Shown here in pieces: positions 12,950 through 19,590 of a stretch of DNA of 19,590 nt (positions within the stretch are counted from its first letter, which is position 1; each line of letters opens with the position of its first letter). The notes under the pieces were generated by a model that was given only the letters and a program-made list of their open reading frames with translations, was not told the DNA's origin and ran no database searches. The translations under genes and the position numbers were made by a program. The stretch comes from CAYVQU01 sp964453155 (GTDB lineage: Bacteria; Chloroflexota; Anaerolineae; Anaerolineales; UBA11858). The DNA lies in assembly GCA_964453155.1 (NCBI GenBank), contig CAYVQU010000096.1, positions 1 to 19,590 on the forward strand, written 5' to 3'.

Positions 12950-15199
12950 ATGCAAATCGAAGAATTGTTTAGTGTTCTACCGGCAAACTATTCTCTTCCG
13001 GATCGAGAATTTGTTATGCGGGCCTATCGAGTGGCTGAGCAAGCTCACTCAGGGCAGATGCGCGCCTCTGGTGAACCTTATGTGACTCATTGTATTGCGG
13101 TTGCAAAAATATTGGCAGAAGAAATGTGCGCCCCGCCAATGGTTATCGCGGCGGGGTTGTTGCATGATACCGTCGAAGATACCGAAATTACCCTGGATGA
13201 TCTGCGCCGCGACTTTGGGGATGATATTGCTAAATTGGTAGATTCGGTTACCAAACTCACGACCTTACCCCGAGTTTCGCGCGGGGATCAGCATGCTAAC
13301 GATGAGCAAAAAGAACAAGAACAGCGGGAATTGGCCGCCCGTCGGGGGTTGATCGATCCTGAAGAAGAGGCTGAACAATTACTACGCCGCCGCCGCCATG
13401 ATTTAGCCTCCGAAACCCTTCGGAAAACTTTTTTGGCCATGGCCGATGACCCCCGCGTAGTTTTGATCAAATTGTCTGATCGGTTGCATAATATGCGTAC
13501 TTTGGGGCACATGCCCCCCCACAAGCAACGTCGGATTGCCACTGAAACGATGGATATTTTCGCGCCGTTGGCCAGTCGCTTGGGTATCTGGCAAATGAAA
13601 TGGGGGTTGGAAGATCTTGCCTTTCGGTATATTGATCCTAAAACCTATCAGGAAATTGTCGCCGATTTAGCTGCGACCCGCGAAGGGCGCGAAGAGCGAA
13701 TAGACGCAATTTCCGAGCGACTCACCACGGTATTAACCAAAGCGGGTTTAGAGGTGGATGTCTCGGGGCGTCCTAAGCATATTTACTCTATTTATCGAAA
13801 GATGAAGCGCAAAGGGATTCCCTTCGAAATGGTCCATGACATTCGGGGTGTCCGCCTAATTGTCCCAACTCAGGCGGATTGTTACCTGGCTCTAGGGGTT
13901 ATTCACACCAACTGGACCCCCATTCCAGGGGAATTCGATGACTACATCGCTGCCCCAAAAGACAATTTCTATCGCTCCTTACACACCGCGGTTGTTTATG
14001 ACGATGGCAAGACCCTCGAAGTTCAAATCCGCACCGAAGAGATGCACGAAAACGCCGAATATGGGATTGCGTCCCATTGGCGCTACAAAGAGTCTCGCAC
14101 CCCTGACCCAGCCTATGATGAGCGGATGGTGTATTTGCGCCAATTGATGGAATGGCGCCAGGATGTAGAGGACGCCCAGGAATTCGTGGCGGTTATGAAG
14201 TCGGATGTGTTTGGCGATCGGGTTTATGTTTTTACGCCCGCCGGCGACATCATCGATTTGCCCGCGGGGTCTACGCCCATTGATTTCGCTTATCATGTTC
14301 ATACCGAAATTGGGCACCGCTGTCGGGGTGCCAAAGTTGGTGGGAAATTAGTTTCGCTGGATTATCAACTCAAAACCGGTGATCAAATCGAAATCATCAC
14401 TGCCAAACGCGGCGGGCCCAGCCGAGACTGGCTCAATCCCCATCTCGAATTGGTCAATACCCAACGGGCCAAAGCCAAAATCCGACGCTGGTTCAAACGG
14501 CAAGCCCGCGAGCAAAACGTTGGTCAGGGGAAAAACATGTTGGACCGTGAATTGCGCCGCCTGGGTGTCAGTGATGTCAACATGGAGCAAGTCGGCCGGC
14601 AATTTGACTTTAAAAATCTAGATGATTTTTACGGCGCGGTTGGCTGTGGTGATCTTCCAATTGGTAAGGTGGTGAACGAATTCACCCTGGAAGAAGAAGA
14701 TGATGAAGAGTTTGATTTCCCGATAACCCCCTTGCCCGAAGTGCAGCGCCCGACTTCCGGGGATGTCACGGTTTTGGGGTTAGGGGGGTTGCTCAATAAT
14801 ATGGCGCGATGCTGTAATCCCACGCCGGGGGATGAAATCATTGGATACATTACCCGCGGCCGGGGAGCCACCATCCATCGCAAGGATTGCCCCAACGTTT
14901 TGCAGGTGCGGGATAAAGAACGATTAGCCGATGTCTCCTGGGGCGCGCCGACCAGCACATTTTCCGTACCGGTACGAGTTAAAGCCTATGATCGTTCGGG
15001 ATTAATGCGCGACATTTCGAATTTATTGGCCGACGAAGATGTATCCATGTCAAAAGCGCGAGTGGATGTCAATCGTCGTAACCTGGCCGTATTTGACTTG
15101 AGTTTACAAGTCAAGGATGTCAGGCATTTGAGCCGGGTATTGGATCGGCTCGAACGGTTGTCTAACGTGGTTGAGGCCCGGCGGGTCCGACCCGGATGA
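12950..15199 (+). CDS. rel: Bifunctional (p)ppGpp synthetase/hydrolase, Rel/SpoT type
   Basis: 749 residues, full length for the family; makes and breaks the alarmone (p)ppGpp in the stringent response. The HD hydrolase is intact: His47 (YVTHC), HD at 72-73 in LLHDTVEDTE, and SDRLHNMRTL at 176-185. The synthetase contains GRPKHIYSIYRKM (273-285), HDIRGVR (296-302) with its Asp, PKDNFYRSLHT (336-346; usual form NGYQSLHT) and LEVQIRTEEMHENAEYG (356-372). A TGS domain (about 424-484), the ARCCNPTPGDEI cysteine motif (619-630) and a C-terminal ACT domain (about 672-747) follow. Between VTKL (100-103) and ASETLRKTF (153-161) lies a charged stretch about 35 residues longer than in typical Rel proteins. 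Both activities appear possible. It is followed closely by moeA. Confidence 0.95.
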   Translation: MQIEELFSVLPANYSLPDREFVMRAYRVAEQAHSGQMRASGEPYVTHCIAVAKILAEEMCAPPMVIAAGLLHDTVEDTEITLDDLRRDFGDDIAKLVDSVTKLTTLPRVSRGDQHANDEQKEQEQRELAARRGLIDPEEEAEQLLRRRRHDLASETLRKTFLAMADDPRVVLIKLSDRLHNMRTLGHMPPHKQRRIATETMDIFAPLASRLGIWQMKWGLEDLAFRYIDPKTYQEIVADLAATREGREERIDAISERLTTVLTKAGLEVDVSGRPKHIYSIYRKMKRKGIPFEMVHDIRGVRLIVPTQADCYLALGVIHTNWTPIPGEFDDYIAAPKDNFYRSLHTAVVYDDGKTLEVQIRTEEMHENAEYGIASHWRYKESRTPDPAYDERMVYLRQLMEWRQDVEDAQEFVAVMKSDVFGDRVYVFTPAGDIIDLPAGSTPIDFAYHVHTEIGHRCRGAKVGGKLVSLDYQLKTGDQIEIITAKRGGPSRDWLNPHLELVNTQRAKAKIRRWFKRQAREQNVGQGKNMLDRELRRLGVSDVNMEQVGRQFDFKNLDDFYGAVGCGDLPIGKVVNEFTLEEEDDEEFDFPITPLPEVQRPTSGDVTVLGLGGLLNNMARCCNPTPGDEIIGYITRGRGATIHRKDCPNVLQVRDKERLADVSWGAPTSTFSVPVRVKAYDRSGLMRDISNLLADEDVSMSKARVDVNRRNLAVFDLSLQVKDVRHLSRVLDRLERLSNVVEARRVRPG

Positions 15200-15215
15200 T
15201 AATTTGGAGTTGTCT

Positions 15216-16451
15216 TTGTCCAATCTAATATCAGTTGAAGAGGCCCGTCAATTTTTGGCGGCCAATTTTTCCCCCCTAAAAACTAAAACGATCCCCATCT
15301 CTCAGGCTTTCGGACGGGTGCTGGCCGAAGACCTGGTTGCCGGTGTCGAAATGCCAGCCTTCGATAATTCCAGTATGGATGGGTTCGCTTTGCGGGCTAC
15401 GGATATTGTCACTGCCACGGTGGATAAGCCGATAACTTTAACCGTCTGCGGCGATATTCCGGCTGGAATCAATCCTGACTTCTCAGTAGAACCCGGGCAG
15501 GCCGCTCGGATTGTCACAGGGGCCGTAATGCCCCTGGGGGCCGATGCCGTCATTCCAGTCGAAGATACCCATTTAGGCCGCCTAGAACCCGATTCAGACC
15601 TGCCGGATACGGTACAGGTATTTCGTGCCGTGGATGACGGTGCCTATATCCGTCGCCAGGGAGAAGATATCCGGGTGGGGCAAGTTTTACTACCTGCACC
15701 GCGCTGCTTGTCTCCGCAAGACATTGGGGTGTTAGCCATGCAGGGCGTCCCCGTTGTGAATGTGATTCGCCGCCCTAAAATCGGATTACTTTCTTCGGGC
15801 GATGAATTGGTGCCGGTGGGGCAACCGCTTACCCCTGGGAAAATTTATGAATCCAACTCGTATGTTTTACAGGCGCTAATTCATGAGGGGGGGGCGGAGA
15901 GTATCTCCTTGGGGACCGGCGCTGACACTTTTATTGCAGTTCAAGCTCTTTTTGATCAGGCCGTAGCCCGCGACGTGGACTTGATTTTATCCTCCGCAGG
16001 GGTCAGCATGGGGGCTTACGATTATATTCGGACGGTGATCGAGGAAAATGGCGCGTTGAAACTGTGGCGGGTGAATATGCGTCCAGGCAAACCGTTAACC
16101 TTTGGCGATTACCGGGGGGTTCCGGTGATTGGTTTGCCGGGTAATCCAGTTTCGGCTTATGTGAGTTTCAGGGTGTTTGTAACCCCCATTCTCGAGAAGT
16201 TGAGGGGATTAATTCCTCAGCCCCCCCTAACGCATCCGGCGATATTAACCCATCCGATCGAATCTGACGGTCGAGAAAGCTACCTGCGAGCCCGAGTAAC
16301 CCGGCGCGCGGGTCACTATCAGGCCGAATTGACGGGGCATCAGGGTTCAGGAAATTTATGGTCTTTATCTCAGGCCAATGCCTTGATTATTATCCCAGCC
16401 GCGGTAAAATCTCTACCGGCTGGGGCTGAAGTTCAGGCCTGGTTTATCTAA
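15216..16451 (+). CDS. moeA: Molybdopterin molybdotransferase MoeA
   Basis: 411 residues, normal MoeA size; inserts molybdate into adenylylated molybdopterin in molybdenum cofactor synthesis. Motifs: MPAFDNSSMDGFA (46-58), DDGAYIRRQGEDI (140-152), KIGLLSSGDELV (188-199), the MoCF-fold SSAGVSMGAYDY (259-270), NMRPGKPLTFG (287-297) and GLPGNPVSAY (306-315). The frame is open back into rel to 15171, but there is no in-frame ATG near the conserved start. GGAG at 15206-15209 lies six bases before a TTG at 15216, which gives the family's typical N-terminus (NLISVEEA) and is my choice; TTG at 15204 and 15210 are alternatives. It begins 16 bases after rel, so the two are probably co-transcribed. No other Moco gene is in the window. 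Confidence 0.9.
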   Translation: MSNLISVEEARQFLAANFSPLKTKTIPISQAFGRVLAEDLVAGVEMPAFDNSSMDGFALRATDIVTATVDKPITLTVCGDIPAGINPDFSVEPGQAARIVTGAVMPLGADAVIPVEDTHLGRLEPDSDLPDTVQVFRAVDDGAYIRRQGEDIRVGQVLLPAPRCLSPQDIGVLAMQGVPVVNVIRRPKIGLLSSGDELVPVGQPLTPGKIYESNSYVLQALIHEGGAESISLGTGADTFIAVQALFDQAVARDVDLILSSAGVSMGAYDYIRTVIEENGALKLWRVNMRPGKPLTFGDYRGVPVIGLPGNPVSAYVSFRVFVTPILEKLRGLIPQPPLTHPAILTHPIESDGRESYLRARVTRRAGHYQAELTGHQGSGNLWSLSQANALIIIPAAVKSLPAGAEVQAWFI

Positions 16452-16475
16452 AATTCATAATAGGAGCAGTTCAAC

Positions 16476-16916
16476 ATGGATACAACCACCAAACGCACTA
16501 TGATTTTGCGTCGGGTTTTGACCGTATTAGGTTTTATTGGTTTATTGGATTCGGTATATCTGGCTTATATCAAATTGGCAAATGCTACGGCCACTTGTGG
16601 TGGAATCGGCGATTGTGACGCGGTCAATTCGAGTAAATATGCCGAAATTTTTGGAATTCCGATTGCCCTGCTAGGGGCCGGCGCATATATTGCGATGCTG
16701 GTAATCCTGTATTTAGAACCCCGCAATAAATTCTGGACAGAAAATGGCCCCCTGGCGCTCTTTGTGCTGACCTTAAAAGGGGTCTTGTATTCGGCTTATT
16801 TGACTTATGTTGAAGTCGCGATCTTATTTGCAATTTGCCCTTACTGCGTATTATCTGCTATTATCTTGGTAGCAATGTTTGCTATTTCGGTATATCGCTA
16901 TCTACAAGTTGATTGA
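16476..16916 (+). CDS. VKOR-family integral membrane thiol oxidoreductase
   Basis: 146 residues with four membrane helices (about 12-33, 60-80, 91-113, 118-141). The active-site CPYC is at 121-124 at the start of the last helix, and the loop cysteine pair is at C41 and C47 (CGGIGDC), followed by the conserved Ser (NSSKY). These are the four cysteines of bacterial VKOR, which oxidises a thioredoxin-like partner and passes electrons to quinone to drive disulfide formation outside the cytoplasmic membrane. Bacterial homologues are often fused to a thioredoxin domain; this one is not, so a separate partner is needed, and none is adjacent. AGGAG precedes the ATG. It lies 24 bases after moeA and 27 bases before the small acidic protein gene. 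Confidence 0.9.
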   Translation: MDTTTKRTMILRRVLTVLGFIGLLDSVYLAYIKLANATATCGGIGDCDAVNSSKYAEIFGIPIALLGAGAYIAMLVILYLEPRNKFWTENGPLALFVLTLKGVLYSAYLTYVEVAILFAICPYCVLSAIILVAMFAISVYRYLQVD

Positions 16917-16943
16917 ATCAATTTGGGTTGGAGGTAGAACAAA

Positions 16944-17171
16944 ATGGCGCGAATTCAATGTCGTTACACCGGTTGTGTTTATCTGGATGATAGTTTTTGT
17001 AGCGCGGCAACGATTCAGTTGGACCCGGACGAGGGTTGTTTGACCTTCGCCCGGCGCAGCCGTCAGGATTTCGATGATGACTGGGACGATGAAAATGATG
17101 ATTTAGCTGATTTTCAGGATGAAGGCTACGACGATGATTGGCTGAATGATGATGATGACTTTGAGTATTAA
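16944..17171 (+). CDS. Small Cys-containing acidic protein (DUF1540-like)
   Basis: 75 residues in two parts. The N-terminal part has four cysteines, C6, C11, C19 and C32, in the pattern C-x4-C-x7-C-x12-C, within IQCRYTGCVYLDDSFCSAATI and GCLTF. This closely recalls the DUF1540 family of small metal-binding-like proteins. From about residue 42 the chain is almost entirely Asp/Glu/Asn with aromatic residues (DDDWDDENDD and similar), probably disordered. GGAGG at 16930-16934 lies nine bases before the ATG, so translation is well supported. It follows the VKOR gene by 27 bases and is probably its operon partner. Function unknown; binding of zinc or iron is inference from the cysteines. Confidence 0.75.
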   Translation: MARIQCRYTGCVYLDDSFCSAATIQLDPDEGCLTFARRSRQDFDDDWDDENDDLADFQDEGYDDDWLNDDDDFEY

Positions 17172-17173
17172 GT

Positions 17174-17222
17174 GCGTGACGGTTTGAGTCTTGTATCAAA
17201 CTAACAAGATTTACCGTCACGC
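17174..17222 (+). terminator. Hairpin after the rel-moeA-VKOR cluster
   Basis: GCGTGACGGT (17174-17183) pairs exactly with ACCGTCACGC (17213-17222), and an inner CTTGT (17190-17194) pairs with ACAAG (17204-17208). It begins two bases after the stop codon of the small acidic protein. There is no strong T-run, so it may be a 3' stabilising hairpin or a dispersed palindrome rather than a clean terminator. The rest of the stretch to 17362 holds no gene. Confidence 0.5.
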
Positions 17223-17333
17223 CTGAGTAGTTTTCGGTTTGAACATGTATTTGGTTTCAAGTTCTTTCCAAAAACTGCTGAAATGACTTATCGAAGCTAT
17301 CCAGAAAGTCGGAATTATCTAAGCAGTCAGACT

Positions 17334-17369
17334 CTTTAGACTATTTTGAGTTTTTAGACCCTTTAGACT
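17334..17369 (-). repeat. CTTTAGACT short repeats at the helicase 3' end
   Basis: CTTTAGACT occurs at 17334-17342 and 17361-17369, with a partial copy (TTTAGACC) at 17353-17360. The right copy covers the helicase stop codon. They are direct, not inverted, repeats, so they do not form a simple terminator. Confidence 0.35.
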
Positions 17370-19590
17370 TCTGAAATTTCTCCCCTCAACTTTTCTAACA
17401 TCCCTAGCGTTTCCCGTTTACTCCCGGAGCCATCCTCGCCGCCCGGCCCAACACAGGCTGGGCAGCCATCCTGACACGTGCACTCGTTGGCTAGCTGGTA
17501 AGCATTTCGAATCAGATCAGAGTGAATTTCAAATAAACGCGCACTGAAACCAATTCCTCCGGGAACCCGTTCGTAAATGATCACCGTTGGTTCTCCAGCG
17601 GCCAGCGGGGATTGTGGGTCGTGATGTACCCCTAAATCGCGACGGTCACACATTAAGAATAGCGGAGCCATATGCCCTGTGATATACGCTAACCCGGCCA
17701 ATCCACTCCGGATCCGGACCCGGCTCTCGACCCGGTGATGACAAGTTAGGCACAAGGTGACTAGATTTTCAAGCCGATTGGCTTCTTGGCGGGATGAAAA
17801 AGTGCGAAAAGGTTCAATATGGTGAACGTGATGGGCCTTTTGTTGCTCGATCAGCCCACAAACCTGGCAGGCGAATTGATCGCGTTCCCGCGCTAGAACC
17901 CGCTGACGAGACCACTCAGGGCCGTAATCGTTGGGATCATTGGTCCACAACCCGGCTGCTCGGAGTTGCTCCACGGTTTCTTTGTTCAGTGTGATCCAAA
18001 AACCAGTAGTGTGTAATTCGGTTGTGGGGAGGTCGAGTTCCTGGTAATCTAGGAGCTCATTTGTACCCCACCGGATTTTTTCAAAACCGACCACCTGGCT
18101 GGTAACCTTGATTTCTCCATGGGCGATCTCTGCCCCGGGAACCGCATTCGTCGCTAGAATTTCCACGGGAACCACCTCGCTTTCTTGGCGGCTCCGAGTG
18201 AAGTAATCAGCTACGATCGGCGCTAAAGTTACCAGCTGACGTTCGTGATTCAGGTCCTCAACAAAGTAAGTCTCACCTTGGTGTAAATATATGGCCCCCG
18301 GATGTACCATCCAATTGACGGAGGCCTCATCTACTTCGCCTAAACTGACGGCTTGATCACCATCTAAGCGTTGGAGGGAATAACGGACAGCCGAAGCAGA
18401 CCGTAATGAAACTTCAGCCGCGGGATACTGATCTTGCATCCAGTAATATTTGTCTCTGGTTTTATGGAGTGCCCCGGTCTCTTGTAGATAATCCAAGAAC
18501 GCGGTTGTTTCGGTGGGCGGCAAGCGACCAAATGTTTCCCCATCTGAGAAAGGTAGTTCGAACGCGGCGCACTTTAATTGGTGTAGCAGGATCAATAAAT
18601 TATCTGGACTGAGCCGGGCATGTTCGGGAGATTGACTGAAGAAAAATTCTGGAAATTTTGCCAAAAACTGATCCAAGGGGCTGGCAGATGTGACTAGGAT
18701 AGCCAACGATGGTTCAATGCCTCGCCCAGAACGTCCCGCTTGCTGCCAACTACCGGCTACGGTGCCTGGGTATCCGGCCAAAACCGCGGCCTGAAGCTGA
18801 CCAATATCAATCCCAAGTTCCAGGGCAGTGGTAGCAAAAACTGCCATAATATCCCCGGATCGCAATCCGGCTTCGATTTCCCGGCGTTGGGCCGGTAAAT
18901 ACCCACTGCGATAGGCTCGAATGCGTGCCACCCAGGCCAACTCCATCTGACTGAGATTTCTTCTGAGTAATTCTACCGCTTGCCGGGTGCGCCCAAATAT
19001 GATGGTTTGGATATTGGCCGTAAGCAGGTCACTGGCCAGCCGCTGCGTTTCGGGGAGTAACCCGGCTCGCAAACCTAATTCTGGGTCGATAATGGGGGGA
19101 TTATAGACGACAAAGTGCTTTGGTCCCCGGGCTGCGCTGTCGGTCGTTATGGTGATTACCGGTTCTTCAATCAAAGTCTCAGCCAGTTCAGTTGGATTTC
19201 CAATCGTGGCCGACGTCAACATAAATTGGGGTTTCCGACCATAAAAAGCCGCAATCCGTTTTAGACGGCGCAAAACATTCGCCACTTGAGAACCAAAAAC
19301 GCCGCGATAGGTATGCATTTCATCGATCACCACATAATGGAGTGAACTGAAGAATGCCTCCCACCGTGTGTGATGGGGCAGCATACCCGCATGCAGCATA
19401 TCTGGGTTGGAGATCACAATCCGACTATTGCTGCGTATAGTCATCCTGGCACTGGGCGCGGTATCTCCATCATATGTGGCTGGCGAGATCGAGATTGAGG
19501 GGGAACTGCGCTGATATGCTGACAGGGCGGGGGTGCTCAGGAGGTGTGCAAAAATAAGATCCCATTTTTGAAATGGTCTGGAAGAATCGG
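17363..19590 (-). CDS. MrfA-like DEAD/DEAH helicase with inserted HNH motif (5' end beyond window)
   Basis: 741 residues are visible, and the frame is open to the window edge, so the N-terminus (Walker A, motif Ia) is missing. The ATG at 19444 is internal: family sequence (ATYDGDTAPSAR, then RSNSRIVISNPDML) runs through it. Numbered from that Met: DEMH box 41-44, SAT 78-80, TTALELGIDIG 205-215, QQAGRSGRG 234-242. This order, and the C-terminal CTCQDGCPAC (655-664), match MrfA/YprA-type helicases, which act in DNA repair and carry a four-Cys zinc domain. Between the two lies an HNH motif at about 511-572: CQVC (526-529), HHVHHIEPF (538-546), N560 and TLCLTCHHR (563-571). In MrfA of Bacillus the nuclease is a separate protein, MrfB. 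A possible combined helicase-nuclease is inferred. Confidence 0.88.
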   Translation of the reverse strand, partial: DSSRPFQKWDLIFAHLLSTPALSAYQRSSPSISISPATYDGDTAPSARMTIRSNSRIVISNPDMLHAGMLPHHTRWEAFFSSLHYVVIDEMHTYRGVFGSQVANVLRRLKRIAAFYGRKPQFMLTSATIGNPTELAETLIEEPVITITTDSAARGPKHFVVYNPPIIDPELGLRAGLLPETQRLASDLLTANIQTIIFGRTRQAVELLRRNLSQMELAWVARIRAYRSGYLPAQRREIEAGLRSGDIMAVFATTALELGIDIGQLQAAVLAGYPGTVAGSWQQAGRSGRGIEPSLAILVTSASPLDQFLAKFPEFFFSQSPEHARLSPDNLLILLHQLKCAAFELPFSDGETFGRLPPTETTAFLDYLQETGALHKTRDKYYWMQDQYPAAEVSLRSASAVRYSLQRLDGDQAVSLGEVDEASVNWMVHPGAIYLHQGETYFVEDLNHERQLVTLAPIVADYFTRSRQESEVVPVEILATNAVPGAEIAHGEIKVTSQVVGFEKIRWGTNELLDYQELDLPTTELHTTGFWITLNKETVEQLRAAGLWTNDPNDYGPEWSRQRVLARERDQFACQVCGLIEQQKAHHVHHIEPFRTFSSRQEANRLENLVTLCLTCHHRVESRVRIRSGLAGLAYITGHMAPLFLMCDRRDLGVHHDPQSPLAAGEPTVIIYERVPGGIGFSARLFEIHSDLIRNAYQLANECTCQDGCPACVGPGGEDGSGSKRETLGMLEKLRGEISEV

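Noticed and set aside
16918..17220. His/Asn-rich 100-codon frame on the - strand
   Set aside because: It is the complement of the acidic-tail gene: GAT/GAC codons read backwards as ATC/GTC or CAT. The + strand frame has a good ribosome-binding site and a known Cys pattern.
1..19590. CRISPR array, tRNA, rRNA or prophage genes
   Set aside because: No regularly spaced repeats, cloverleaf-like sequences, rRNA signatures or phage structural genes were seen on either strand.

Overview
The window looks like ordinary chromosomal DNA of a Chloroflexota (Anaerolineae-like) bacterium. The basis is gene content and protein flavour: a URO-D-family enzyme distinct from HemE, a ppk-CHAD-sixA cluster, a long Rel protein with a charged insert, and an MrfA-like helicase. 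GC content is moderate and there are short palindromes between genes. The assignment is inferred from the sequence alone. No rRNA, tRNA, CRISPR array, intact insertion sequence or prophage is visible.

Left part (1-4560): an extragenic inverted-repeat element (about 58-164) lies upstream of a URO-D/MtaA-like gene on the + strand. That gene converges on a thioredoxin-like gene, and a perfect 40-bp palindrome sits between them. A PLP aminotransferase (- strand) and a YhhN/lysoplasmalogenase membrane protein (+ strand) diverge from a 313-bp intergenic region.

Centre-left (4594-8602): a consensus-like promoter drives a tight three-gene operon. It encodes polyphosphate kinase 1, a CHAD-domain protein expected to bind polyphosphate, and a SixA-type histidine phosphatase, and it ends in a strong intrinsic terminator. 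The Ppk1 reading frame carries an N-terminal domain resembling the helix-turn-helix of IS3-type transposases. A second ribosome-binding site and ATG lie just before the canonical kinase start. This is one of the two most unusual features.

Centre (8609-11990, - strand): a TetR-regulated ABC exporter operon (tetR, ATPase, two permeases, with 4-bp ATGA overlaps), preceded by a promoter with an adjoining multi-half-site operator. A small two-helix membrane protein gene follows it.

Right (12182-17171, + strand): a PlsC-type acyltransferase, a full-length Rel/SpoT (p)ppGpp synthetase-hydrolase, MoeA (probable TTG start), a stand-alone VKOR-family protein, and a small Cys-containing, very acidic protein of DUF1540 type.

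Right edge (17363-19590, - strand): an incomplete MrfA-like DEAD/DEAH helicase with an HNH nuclease motif lying between the helicase core and the C-terminal four-Cys zinc motif. A helicase and a putative nuclease in one chain is the other most unusual feature and a candidate for a DNA repair or defence role.
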